Source: Kingella sp. (in: b-proteobacteria) (GTDB taxonomy: Bacteria; Pseudomonadota; Gammaproteobacteria; Burkholderiales; Neisseriaceae). From it: a DNA stretch of 14,478 nt. The notes below the pieces were generated by a model, which did not search any database, was not told where the DNA came from, and was given only the letters and a program-made list of their open reading frames with translations. Positions 7,383 through 14,080 of this stretch are shown piece by piece (the first letter of the stretch is position 1; the number at the start of each line of letters is the position of its first letter). Both the position numbers and the translations under genes were made by a program. The DNA lies in the NCBI RefSeq assembly GCF_030527935.1, contig NZ_JAUMZV010000051.1:1-14478 (forward strand). Reading direction: 5' to 3'.

Positions 7383-7768
7383 AACGCCATCGTCCATAAA
7401 ATCGCCAGCAGCGTTAAAGCCAACATTTGCGCCGCCGAGCCCACGTCTTTCGCGCGTTTTGCCAGCGGGCGAATTTCCAGCGAAATATCGTCCACCACCG
7501 CTTCAATGCCCGAATTCAACAATTCCACAATCAACGAAACAAACGAAGCCAATACCAACACCATGCGCACAGCAGGCTCAACATCCAGCCACCACACCGC
7601 AAGCAACAACACCGCGTGCAGCCACACCAGCTGCCGAAACGCCGCTTCATGGCGATACGCCGCCGCCAAGCCATCTTTGGAATAGCCCGCCGCATTGATA
7701 ACCCGCTGCAAACCGCGTTTGCCTTTAAGCTCATTGGTAGCGATTTCTTGCATTATCCGTTGTCCCAT
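7373..7768 (-). CDS. dgkA: Diacylglycerol kinase
   Basis: A small trimeric inner-membrane enzyme that phosphorylates diacylglycerol to phosphatidic acid, recycling lipid released during membrane-derived glycan or lipopolysaccharide modification. The 131 residues align well with E. coli DgkA: INAAGYSKDGL, YRHEAAFRQ in the amphipathic N-terminal part, the signature VELLNSGIEAVVD holding the catalytic Glu and metal-binding residues, and AKDVGSAA. Three hydrophobic segments follow the usual order. ATG 7768 is the longest form; ATG 7753 would give 126 residues, nearer the E. coli length of about 122, and upstream sequence does not decide between them. The end overlaps the start of the GyrI-like gene, so the two are probably co-expressed. 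It diverges from the ABC transporter operon across 360 bp. Confidence 0.95.
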   Translation of the reverse strand: MGQRIMQEIATNELKGKRGLQRVINAAGYSKDGLAAAYRHEAAFRQLVWLHAVLLLAVWWLDVEPAVRMVLVLASFVSLIVELLNSGIEAVVDDISLEIRPLAKRAKDVGSAAQMLALTLLAILWTMALCA

Positions 7769-7793
7769 AACAAAAAACAGAATGATAACAAGG

Positions 7794-7835
7794 TTTCAGG
7801 CTGCCTAAAACAGCATCTATTTAGGCAGCCTGAAA
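7794..7835. repeat. Perfect inverted DUS pair (hairpin)
   Basis: Sixteen-bp arms TTTCAGGCTGCCTAAA (7794-7809) and TTTAGGCAGCCTGAAA (7820-7835) with a 10-nt loop. No T tract follows on either strand, and it lies between two divergent genes, so a simple terminator role is not evident. Inverted DUS pairs in neisserial genomes often act as terminators, but here the position is wrong for that. Confidence 0.85.
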
Positions 7836-7900
7836 ACAGCCGATAGCGTTTGCAACAGATGCAGCCTGAAAACCATCTAACAGATATAACCCGCAATTCT

Positions 7901-7928
7901 TTGGCAAACGCCGTTTTTAAAGTAGAAT
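7901..7928 (+). promoter_or_regulatory. Sigma70-like promoter for the ABC transporter operon
   Basis: TTGGCA (7901-7906) and TAGAAT (7923-7928) separated by 16 bp. Transcription would start near 7935, about ten bases before the MITE-like element, giving a leader of roughly 195 nt that contains the whole element. Inferred from sequence only. Confidence 0.55.
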
Positions 7929-7944
7929 GCGCCACTTTACATTA

Positions 7945-8105
7945 GAATCCATATTCACAAGCAGCATAGCCATTTTTTTATCCCTTTTGGCACGGCTACG
8001 GCGTTGAGTTCCTGCGCCAATAGTCTCGCTATTGGCTTGAAACTCGCCTTGTATCCGCACCAAAATGAATAAAAACTTGGCTATGCTGCTTATGAACATG
8101 GGTTC
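7945..8105. mobile_element. MITE-like element, subfamily 2
   Basis: A 161-bp non-coding element flanked on both sides by TTA (7942-7944, 8106-8108). Its 28-bp terminal repeats (7945-7972, 8078-8105) match each other at 25 positions and match subfamily 1 termini at only about 19. In inverted orientation relative to copies A and B it carries the same box 1 (8046-8058, reverse complement GCGGATACAAGGC) and nearly the same box 2 (7993-8005, reverse complement AACGCCGTAGCCG). Between them is a different perfect hairpin, GCCAATAG/CTATTGGC with a 5-nt loop (8016-8036). It lies between promoter and start codon of the ABC operon, with its right end 23 bp from the ATG. Confidence 0.8.
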
Positions 8106-8128
8106 TTATTAACAATAGGACACCCATC

Positions 8129-9010
8129 ATGACCAAAACACTCCTTTCCGCCGCCGCCCTGTTGCTGCTCGCCGCTTGCGGTGGCGAATCCGCCAATAAT
8201 GCCCAAACCGCCAGCCCCAGCAGCGCGCCCGTAGCCAGCCAAGCTGCCAGCGCAGCCGCCGTATCCGCCGCCGCCCCCGCCGCCAATCCACAAGGCAGCC
8301 TGATAGAGCGCATCAACAACAAAGGCACGATTACCGTAGGCACAGAAGGCACCTACGCGCCTTTCACCTACCACGACAAAGACGGCAAACTCACAGGCTA
8401 CGATGTAGAAGTAACCCGCACCGTGGCAGATAAACTGGGCATCAAAGTAGAATTTAAAGAAACCCAATGGGACAGCATGATGGCAGGGCTAAAAGCAGGA
8501 CGCTTTGACGTGGTTGCCAACCAAGTGGGCTTAACTTCGCCCGAACGCCAAGCCACCTTTGACAAATCCGAGCCATACAGTTGGAGCGGCGCGGTGTTGG
8601 TGGTGCGCAAAGACGACAACAAAATCAAAAGCCCCGCCGATATTAAAGGCGTGAAAACCGCGCAATCGCTCACCAGCAATTTTGGCGAAAAAGCCAAAGA
8701 AGCAGGCGCGGAGCTTGTGCCCGTGGATGGCTTGGCGCAATCGCTCACGCTGATTGAACAAAAACGCGCCGATGCCACGCTTAACGATGAGCTTGCCGTG
8801 TTGGATTATTTGAAGAAAAACGCCAATGCCAACGTGAAAATCGTGTGGCACGCGCCCCAAGAAGAGCGCGTAGGCTCTGGCTTGATTGTGAACAAAGGCA
8901 ACGATGAAGCCGTCGCCAAATTCAGTGGTGCGATGAAAGAGCTGCAAGCCGATGGCACATTGAAAAAACTAGGCGAACAATTCTTCGGAAAAGACATCAG
9001 TGTTAAATAA
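8129..9010 (+). CDS. Polar amino-acid ABC transporter, substrate-binding lipoprotein
   Basis: The receptor of an ABC importer, anchored to the outer face of the inner membrane. A lipoprotein signal peptide ends in the lipobox LAAC with Cys17, followed by a low-complexity Ala/Ser/Pro linker (about 24-53). The family 3 solute-binding domain begins with GTITVGTEGTYAPFTYHD and GYDVEVTRTVADKLG, then QWDSMMAGLKAGRFDVVAN. These features are shared by receptors for cystine, glutamine and other polar amino acids. The sequence is nearest in feel to the cystine/cysteine receptors of Neisseria and E. coli (TcyJ), but the substrate is not provable here. ATG 8129 has AGGA eight bases upstream. The stop overlaps the permease start, marking an operon. 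Only a one-mismatch DUS (AGGCAGCCTGAT, about 8293) lies inside. Confidence 0.93.
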   Translation: MTKTLLSAAALLLLAACGGESANNAQTASPSSAPVASQAASAAAVSAAAPAANPQGSLIERINNKGTITVGTEGTYAPFTYHDKDGKLTGYDVEVTRTVADKLGIKVEFKETQWDSMMAGLKAGRFDVVANQVGLTSPERQATFDKSEPYSWSGAVLVVRKDDNKIKSPADIKGVKTAQSLTSNFGEKAKEAGAELVPVDGLAQSLTLIEQKRADATLNDELAVLDYLKKNANANVKIVWHAPQEERVGSGLIVNKGNDEAVAKFSGAMKELQADGTLKKLGEQFFGKDISVK

Positions 9011-9716
9011 TTTCCTGCAAAATCTGCCCTTTATGACCCCGCAACGCGCCCAGTTGATGATGGACGCGTTTGTGCCGTTGGTGAAATCGGGTTTTATGGT
9101 TTCTGTGCCGCTGGCTTTGGCATCATTTGTGTTTGGCATGATGATTGCCACCGCTGTGGCACTCGTGCGCGTGATGCCCAAAGGCGGCTGGTTGCACCGC
9201 ATCGTGTTGGCGGTGTTGAAGGTGTATATCTCCATTATTCGCGGCACGCCGATGGTGGTGCAGCTTGCCATCGTGTTCTACGGCTTGCCCGCGATGAATG
9301 TGTTTATAGACCCCATCCCAGCCGCCGTCATCGGCTTCTCGCTCAATGTGGGCGCGTATGGCTCGGAGACCGTTCGCGCGGCGATTTTGTCCGTGCCCAA
9401 AGGGCAATGGGAAGCAGGCTTTTCCATCGGCATGACCTATATGCAAACCTTTCGCCGCATCATTGCGCCGCAAGCCTTGCGCGTTGCTGTGCCGCCGTTG
9501 AGCAACTCGTTTATCGGCTTGTTTAAAGAAACATCGCTGGCATCGTTTGTAACCGTAACCGAGCTATTCCGCGTTGCCCAGCAATACGCTAATTTGTCTT
9601 ACGACTTTTTGCCCGTTTACATTGAAGTGGGCTTGGTGTACTGGCTGTTCTGCTGGGTGCTGTTTGTTATCCAAGCGCGGCTGGAAAAACATTTTGACCG
9701 CCATGTGGCAAGGTAA
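9000..9716 (+). CDS. Polar amino-acid ABC transporter, permease
   Basis: The membrane subunit of the importer, HisM/GlnP type, about 238 residues. It has several hydrophobic segments: SGFMVSVPLALASFVFGMMI near the N-terminus, the VYISIIRGTPMVVQLAIVFY region, and VGLVYWLFCWVLFVI near the C-terminus. The cytoplasmic EAA loop that docks to the ATPase is present (GAYGSETVRAAI, then GQWEAGFSIGMTYMQTFRRI). GTG 9000 overlaps the last codons of the receptor gene by 11 bases, with GGA upstream; ATG 9033 is an alternative that would shorten the N-terminus by 11 residues. The overlap suggests translational coupling. It probably forms a homodimer, since no second permease gene is present. Confidence 0.93.
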   Translation: MLNNFLQNLPFMTPQRAQLMMDAFVPLVKSGFMVSVPLALASFVFGMMIATAVALVRVMPKGGWLHRIVLAVLKVYISIIRGTPMVVQLAIVFYGLPAMNVFIDPIPAAVIGFSLNVGAYGSETVRAAILSVPKGQWEAGFSIGMTYMQTFRRIIAPQALRVAVPPLSNSFIGLFKETSLASFVTVTELFRVAQQYANLSYDFLPVYIEVGLVYWLFCWVLFVIQARLEKHFDRHVAR

Positions 9717-9856
9717 CAGGTTTTCAGGCTGCCTTTTATACACAGCACAAGCTGGTTTACCTTTTCAGGCTGCCTAAGCATCAATAGGCAGCCTGAAAAC
9801 TATTCATTCAACCTTTTCAGGCTGCCTATTCATACTGCAGCCGCGAAAGCATCACC
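9717..9856. repeat. Four exact DUS copies within the ABC operon, two forming a hairpin
   Basis: Exact copies at 9723-9734, 9764-9775, 9786-9797 and 9816-9827 within 105 bp. The middle two form a perfect 15-bp hairpin (9762-9776 with 9785-9799, 8-nt loop). No T tract follows directly, so read-through into the ATPase gene is likely, possibly reduced or with RNA processing at the hairpin. This is the densest exact DUS cluster in the window. Confidence 0.85.
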
Positions 9857-10606
9857 ATGATACAAATCCGCAATATCCACAAAACCTTCGGCAACAACAC
9901 CATCCTGCGCGGCGTAGATTTAGACATCGCCAAAGGGCAAGTGGTGGTGATACTCGGGCCATCAGGCTCAGGCAAAACCACCTTTCTGCGCTGCCTGAAC
10001 GCGCTAGAAGTGCCCGAGCAAGGCAGCATCTGCTTTGAGCGCGAGCCCATCGTCAGCATCAATTTCGCCACGCAACACAGCAAAAAAGACATCCTTGCCC
10101 TGCGCCGCAAATCAGGCATGGTGTTCCAGCAATACAACCTGTTCCCACACAAAACCGCGTTGGAAAACATCATGGAAGCCCCCGTGCAAGTGCAAGGCAA
10201 GCCCAAAGCGCAAGCCCGCGAAGAAGCCCTAGCCCTGCTCGCCAAAGTTGGGCTGGCAGACAAAGCCGATTTATACCCATACCAACTATCGGGCGGGCAA
10301 CAACAGCGCGTAGGCATCGCCCGAGCATTGGCATTGCAGCCTGAATTGATGCTGTTTGACGAACCCACATCCGCGCTAGACCCCGAGCTGGTGCAAGACG
10401 TGCTCAACACCATGAAAGCCCTTGCCAACGAAGGCTGGACGATGATAGTGGTAACCCACGAAATCAAATTTGCGCTGGACGTTGCCGATGTGGTGGTGGT
10501 GATGGACGGCGGCGTGATTGTAGAACAAGGCTCGCCCGAAACCCTGTTCGCCAACCCGCAGCATGAACGCACGAAGAGCTTTTTGAGTAGATTGAAAGCG
10601 GAGTAG
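9857..10606 (+). CDS. Polar amino-acid ABC transporter, ATP-binding subunit
   Basis: The cytoplasmic ATPase that powers the importer, GlnQ/HisP type, 249 residues. All nucleotide-binding motifs are intact: Walker A GPSGSGKT (34-41), Q-loop at about 91-92 (MVFQQYNLF), signature LSGGQ (144-148), Walker B LMLFDE (164-169), and H-loop His201 in VVTHE. The segment PIVSINFATQHSKKDILAL (about 64-82) lies where related ATPases vary in length. ATG 9857 follows a weak AAAG ribosome binding site. A 140-bp DUS-rich gap separates it from the permease gene. Transcription probably ends at the bidirectional terminator at 10703-10735. Confidence 0.95.
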   Translation: MIQIRNIHKTFGNNTILRGVDLDIAKGQVVVILGPSGSGKTTFLRCLNALEVPEQGSICFEREPIVSINFATQHSKKDILALRRKSGMVFQQYNLFPHKTALENIMEAPVQVQGKPKAQAREEALALLAKVGLADKADLYPYQLSGGQQQRVGIARALALQPELMLFDEPTSALDPELVQDVLNTMKALANEGWTMIVVTHEIKFALDVADVVVVMDGGVIVEQGSPETLFANPQHERTKSFLSRLKAE

Positions 10607-10615
10607 GGCGGATAA

Positions 10616-10691
10616 AAGGCAGCCTGAAAACGAGCGAAGCGGGTTTAGTGAACTAAAACCAGCATTTGAAGACTCGTTTTCAGGCTGCCTT
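10616..10691. repeat. Long inverted DUS hairpin after the ABC operon
   Basis: Nineteen-bp perfect arms (10616-10634 and 10673-10691) built from DUS plus AACGAG. An inner imperfect inverted repeat (GGTTTAGT/ACTAAAACC) lies within the loop. The left arm continues as CGAGCGAAGC, a DUS-linked string also found at 4092-4114 on the other strand. No T tract follows on the + strand. Confidence 0.8.
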
Positions 10692-10702
10692 AAACAAACA
10701 AC

Positions 10703-10735
10703 AAAGCCTAGCTTCGTTAACAAGCTAGGCTTTTG
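10703..10735. terminator. Bidirectional rho-independent terminator
   Basis: A perfect 12-bp stem AAAGCCTAGCTT/AAGCTAGGCTTT (10703-10714, 10722-10733) with a 7-nt loop. The + strand continues TGTATTTTT and the - strand TGTTGTTTGTTT, so it can end both the ABC operon and the converging pheT/ihfA/tRNA-Pro unit. Confidence 0.88.
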
Positions 10736-10741
10736 TATTTT

Positions 10742-10818
10742 TGGTCGGAGTGAAAGGATTCGAACCTTCGACCCCTTGCACCCCATGCAAGTGCGCTACC
10801 AGACTGCGCCACACTCCG
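10742..10818 (-). tRNA. tRNA-Pro (anticodon GGG)
   Basis: A 77-nt cloverleaf including an encoded CCA end (10744-10742). The acceptor stem CGGAGTG pairs with CACTCCG, the anticodon stem CTTGC/GCAAG encloses the loop ATGGGGT (anticodon GGG), and GGTTCGAATCC forms the T arm. The gene starts 26 bp after the stop of the MerR-like gene with no terminator between, so it is probably processed from the ihfA transcript; a strong terminator follows. Confidence 0.97.
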
Positions 10819-10844
10819 ACTGAAAGACGCGCATTATAAGCAAA

Positions 10845-11165
10845 TTATCGCTCGTTGGCAAGCGCGGTATCAATTTTTGCCAGTATTAAAGCCAACTCAT
10901 CGCGCATTTCATCCGCGTTTATCACAGGATTGCCGTGGCAGTCCAATGCGCCGCGCGCAAAATAATCGCTGATGCTGTGGCTCAACTGGCGCAGCTTAAT
11001 CACATCCAAGCGTGTGAGCGTGTTTGCGCCTTTGCCCAGCACATTGCCCTCTTGCTGCTGCCATTCGTGCAACTGCTCCACATCAATCCCCGCAAGCTGG
11101 CAGGCTTCGAGGATGCTGAAATAGCGTTTGGCGGGAATGGTAGGCAAATTTGCGTTATTTATCAT
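10845..11165 (-). CDS. Small MerR-like helix-turn-helix protein downstream of ihfA
   Basis: A 106-residue protein with an N-terminal MerR-type winged-helix pattern: RYFSILEACQLAGIDVEQLHEW (about 14-35) followed by the wing and LTRLDVIKLRQL (about 51-62). The C-terminal helix is too short for the usual dimerisation/effector region of full MerR regulators. Such a gene directly after ihfA is common in beta- and gammaproteobacteria; its targets are not known to me. ATG 11165 overlaps the ihfA end by 11 bases, and GGTGGAG upstream is a good ribosome binding site inside ihfA, so the two are coupled. Confidence 0.8.
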   Translation of the reverse strand: MINNANLPTIPAKRYFSILEACQLAGIDVEQLHEWQQQEGNVLGKGANTLTRLDVIKLRQLSHSISDYFARGALDCHGNPVINADEMRDELALILAKIDTALANER

Positions 11166-11451
11166 GTAGATGCTCCACCATGCCTTTCAGTTTTTGGCTG
11201 GCGTGAAACGTTACCACGCGGCGGGCGGTGATGGCGACTTCTTCGCCTGTTTTGGGGTTGCGCCCTGGGCGTTGTGGTTTGTCGCGCAGTTGGAAGTTGC
11301 CAAAACCTGAAATTTTAATCTCTTCTCCGCGTTCCAATGTGGTGCGGATTTCTTCAAAAAATAGTTCTACGATTTCTTTGGCATCGTGTTTGCTGATGCT
11401 GCTTACTTTTTCAACCAAAATATCGGCCAATTCTGCCTTGGTGAGAGTCAT
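11155..11451 (-). CDS. ihfA: Integration host factor, alpha subunit
   Basis: IhfA pairs with IhfB to bend DNA sharply at WATCAANNNNTTR sites in recombination, replication and transcription. The 98 residues show the HU/IHF fold: MTLTKAELADILVEK, the IKISGFGNFQLRDK beta segment, and the arm GRNPKTGEEVAI with the intercalating proline. Length is standard for the family. ATG 11451 has AAGG about a dozen bases upstream. It has its own promoter (11489-11517) and lies between pheT and the MerR-like gene, the conserved arrangement in many proteobacteria. Confidence 0.97.
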   Translation of the reverse strand: MTLTKAELADILVEKVSSISKHDAKEIVELFFEEIRTTLERGEEIKISGFGNFQLRDKPQRPGRNPKTGEEVAITARRVVTFHASQKLKGMVEHLHDK

Positions 11452-11488
11452 TTTTTTGTTACCTTTGTGTTTTAAAAATTAAGCGCGG

Positions 11489-11517
11489 ATTATCTTAAAT
11501 AATGTATTAAAAATCAA
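11489..11517 (-). promoter_or_regulatory. ihfA promoter with possible IHF site
   Basis: On the - strand TTGATT (11517-11512) and GATAAT (11494-11489) are 17 bp apart. On the + strand the -35 region reads AATCAAGAGAATA, one base off the IHF consensus WATCAANNNNTTR, so self-regulation is possible. Confidence 0.65.
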
Positions 11518-11550
11518 GAGAATAGTGGGATAAAATTTTCATCTTTACAC

Positions 11551-11593
11551 AAAAAGCAGCCTGAAAAATGCTTGACACAACGTTTCAGGCTGC
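11551..11593 (-). terminator. DUS-built terminator after pheT
   Basis: Two degenerate inverted DUS copies (11-bp arms 11583-11593 and 11556-11566, 16-nt loop) are followed on the - strand by TTTTTGTG (from 11555 down). This is a good intrinsic terminator 24 bp after the pheT stop, before the separate ihfA promoter. Confidence 0.75.
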
Positions 11594-11616
11594 CGCTATC
11601 CTATGGTGCAAAATCT

Positions 11617-13968
11617 CTAACGCAACTCCGCCCCCACCGTTTCCGCCGCTGCAATCAGCTTCGCCACAATCGGCTCAATCGCTTCATCGGTCAGCGTTTC
11701 GCTGTTGCTTTGCAGGATAATTTTTACTGCCATGCTCTTGGTGTTTTCGGGCAGGCCTGCGCCGCGATACACGTCAAACAGCGCAATCTCGCGGATTAGC
11801 GGGCTGCTTACCGTTTTCAGGCTGCCTTCTAGCTCGGCATACGATACCGCTTCGGGCAACACAAACGCCAAATCGCGCCGCGCGGGCTGGAATTTGGACA
11901 CCGCTTGGTGGCGCATTTTCTCGCACGCCAACACCACCGCCATATCCAGTTCAAACACCAACGCCGCTTGTGGCAAATCGTATTTTTGCAGCCATTGCGG
12001 GTGCAATTCGCCGATAAAGCCCACCGCTGCGCCGTCCACGCGAATTTCCGCGTTACGCCCTGGGTGCAGGGCAGGGTGTTCCGCGCGGACAAATTCCACC
12101 GTTTTGCCCGCCAACAAACTTTCCACATCGGCTTTCACGTCATAAAAATCTGCCGCCCGCGCCGCTGCGCCCCATTGCTCGGGCAACGCGCTGCCGTACA
12201 CCAACGCGCCGATGCGTTCAGGCTGCCCATTGGGCGTTTCATCGCGGAAAATCCGTGCAATTTCAAACACGCGCACGCGGCTTTGTTTGCGGTTCAAATT
12301 GTTTTGCAGGATTTCAATCAAGCCGCCAATCAGCGTGGAACGCATCACGCTATACTGCGCCGCCAGCGGATTTTGCAGGCGCACGGGCGATGGGTTGGCG
12401 GCAAAATCGCGCTCCCAATCTTCGTTTACAAAGGCATAGCTCACGACTTCTTGGAAGCCGCGTTCCGCCATTTTGCGGTAAATCGCGGCGCGGGAACGGC
12501 GCGTTTCGGGCAGCGCAAGCATCGCCAATTTGCTCGATGTGCGGTCGTCTGGGATATTTTCGTAGCCGTGCACGCGGGCGATTTCTTCAATCAAATCCGC
12601 TTCAATTTCAATGTCAAAGCGGAAGCTGGGCGAGCGCACGGTAAAGCCGTCTGCGGTGGTTTCAGGCTGCAAACCCAAGCCGCGCAAGATTTCGCCGATG
12701 CGTGCCGCGCTGATGTCCACGCCCAAAATTTTTGCTACGCGAGCCGTGCGCACGTTCACCGTATGGTTTTCAGGCTGCCTACCGCTTGCCGACACGATTT
12801 CGCCCGCTGCGCCGCCGCAAATTTGCAACACCAATTCGCTGGCGCGTTCAATCGCATCGCGCTGGATTTGCGTGTCCACGCCGCGCTCAAAGCGGAATGA
12901 GCTGTCCGAACCAAAGCCATATTGGCGCGATTTGCCCGCGATGATGTCGGGCGCGAACCATGCCGATTCCAGCACGATGTTTTGTGTGTCGTCCGACACC
13001 GCGCTGGCTGTGCCGCCCATTAGCCCCGCGATGCTTAACGCGGCGGCTTCGTCTGCCACCACCAGCGTATTGTCTGCTAATTCAACGGTTTTGCCGTTTA
13101 AGCATGCCAGCGTTTCGCCGTTTTGGGCGCGGCGCACGTTTAGGCAGCCTGAAAGTTTATCCGCATCAAAAACGTGCATCGGCTGCCCAATTTCCAGCAT
13201 CACATAATTGCCGATGTCCACCAGCGCGGACACGCTGCGAATGCCGCACCGCGCCAAGCGTTGCACCAGCCAAGCAGGCGAAGCGGCACGCGCGTTCACG
13301 CCTTCAATCACGCGCGTGAAAAACACGCCGCAATCATCGGGCGCAGCAATCTGAACCGCTTGCGTTTTAGCTGATGAAACAGGCACTTGCTGGATTTCAG
13401 GCTGCCTAAACGCGCAACCCGTGAGCGCGGCGACTTCGCGGGCGATGCCTTTAATGCTCAAACAATCGGCGCGATTAGGCGTGATTTTCAGCGTGAACAG
13501 CGTGTCGTCCAAGTCCAAATAATCGCGGATATTCATGCCTACGGGCGCATCATCGGGCAAAATCAACAAGCCGTTTACGCCGTTATCGTTGCCTAACTCT
13601 TTGGCAGAACACAACATTCCGTTGGATTCCACGCCACGCATTTTGGTGGGCTTGATTTTAAAATTTTCAGGCAGCACCGCGCCCGCCAAAGCGCACGGCA
13701 CTTTTATGCCCACGCGCACATTGGGCGCACCGCACACAATTTGCAGCAGCTCGCCTGTGCCTGCGTCCACTTGGGTAACGTTCAGGCGGTCGGCATCGGG
13801 GTGTTTTTCCACCGATTTCACTTCGGCAACCACCACGCCGCTAAACGCAGGCGCGGCAAGCGTGGTTTCTTCCACTTCCAAGCCTGCCATGGTGAGCAGA
13901 TGAGCGAGTTGGTCGGGGGATAGGTTGGGATTGGCGTGTTGGGTTAGCCATGAGTGGGGGAATTGCAT
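11617..13968 (-). CDS. pheT: Phenylalanine-tRNA ligase, beta subunit
   Basis: PheT forms an alpha2-beta2 enzyme with PheS that charges tRNA-Phe; beta holds tRNA-binding and editing parts. The 783 residues are of standard length and in order: EMAP-II-like tRNA-binding domain (about 39-150, KHPDADRLNVTQVDAG), B3/B4 editing region (about 210-385), B5, the catalytic-like core, and the C-terminal ferredoxin-like anticodon-binding domain (about 691-783, SKFQPARRDLAFVLP). Four exact DUS copies lie in the gene and encode RQPE, GCL and GSLK peptides, one of them RQPENHTV between B3/B4 and B5. The start ATG 13968 has only a weak upstream ribosome binding site. pheS, normally just upstream, is not within the 510 bp available. 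Confidence 0.97.
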   Translation of the reverse strand: MQFPHSWLTQHANPNLSPDQLAHLLTMAGLEVEETTLAAPAFSGVVVAEVKSVEKHPDADRLNVTQVDAGTGELLQIVCGAPNVRVGIKVPCALAGAVLPENFKIKPTKMRGVESNGMLCSAKELGNDNGVNGLLILPDDAPVGMNIRDYLDLDDTLFTLKITPNRADCLSIKGIAREVAALTGCAFRQPEIQQVPVSSAKTQAVQIAAPDDCGVFFTRVIEGVNARAASPAWLVQRLARCGIRSVSALVDIGNYVMLEIGQPMHVFDADKLSGCLNVRRAQNGETLACLNGKTVELADNTLVVADEAAALSIAGLMGGTASAVSDDTQNIVLESAWFAPDIIAGKSRQYGFGSDSSFRFERGVDTQIQRDAIERASELVLQICGGAAGEIVSASGRQPENHTVNVRTARVAKILGVDISAARIGEILRGLGLQPETTADGFTVRSPSFRFDIEIEADLIEEIARVHGYENIPDDRTSSKLAMLALPETRRSRAAIYRKMAERGFQEVVSYAFVNEDWERDFAANPSPVRLQNPLAAQYSVMRSTLIGGLIEILQNNLNRKQSRVRVFEIARIFRDETPNGQPERIGALVYGSALPEQWGAAARAADFYDVKADVESLLAGKTVEFVRAEHPALHPGRNAEIRVDGAAVGFIGELHPQWLQKYDLPQAALVFELDMAVVLACEKMRHQAVSKFQPARRDLAFVLPEAVSYAELEGSLKTVSSPLIREIALFDVYRGAGLPENTKSMAVKIILQSNSETLTDEAIEPIVAKLIAAAETVGAELR

Positions 13969-14080
13969 GGTAGGTTCTCTTAAAAATGGTTTCTACAATA
14001 TTAAAAAGTTCTTTTTGACATTGGGCGTTGTCTTCGTCATGGGCGGCTGTTTTTTGTATTTAAATCATTTTTCAGGCTGC
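13969..14080. other. Short region upstream of pheT
   Basis: AT-rich and without a gene. It ends in an exact DUS (14071-14082) that overlaps the stop codon of the nuclease remnant. It should hold the pheT promoter or leader if the gene is not transcribed from further upstream; no clear promoter was recognised. Confidence 0.5.

Larger units (their letters stand above)
7769..8128. other. Divergent intergenic region: DUS hairpin, promoter, MITE-like element
   Basis: No gene. From left to right it holds a perfect DUS hairpin (7794-7835), a one-mismatch DUS (about 7862), a sigma70-like promoter pointing to the ABC operon (7901-7928), a complete MITE-like element (7945-8105) and the ribosome binding site of the substrate-binding protein gene (AGGA at 8117-8120). 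Any dgkA promoter must lie on the left side of this region; I see only weak candidates. Confidence 0.75.

Noticed and set aside
7794..7835. DUS hairpin as a rho-independent terminator
   Set aside because: No T tract on either strand and no gene ends towards it.
7260..7846. Several 120-140-residue + strand frames
   Set aside because: Antisense of dgkA and the GyrI-like gene, both with clear family features.
9717..9856. Regularly repeated DUS as a CRISPR array
   Set aside because: Copies are in both orientations, spacers are of unequal length and the repeat is the uptake sequence.
11905..12900. 331-residue open frame antisense to pheT
   Set aside because: Shadow of a well-conserved essential gene, without recognisable motifs.
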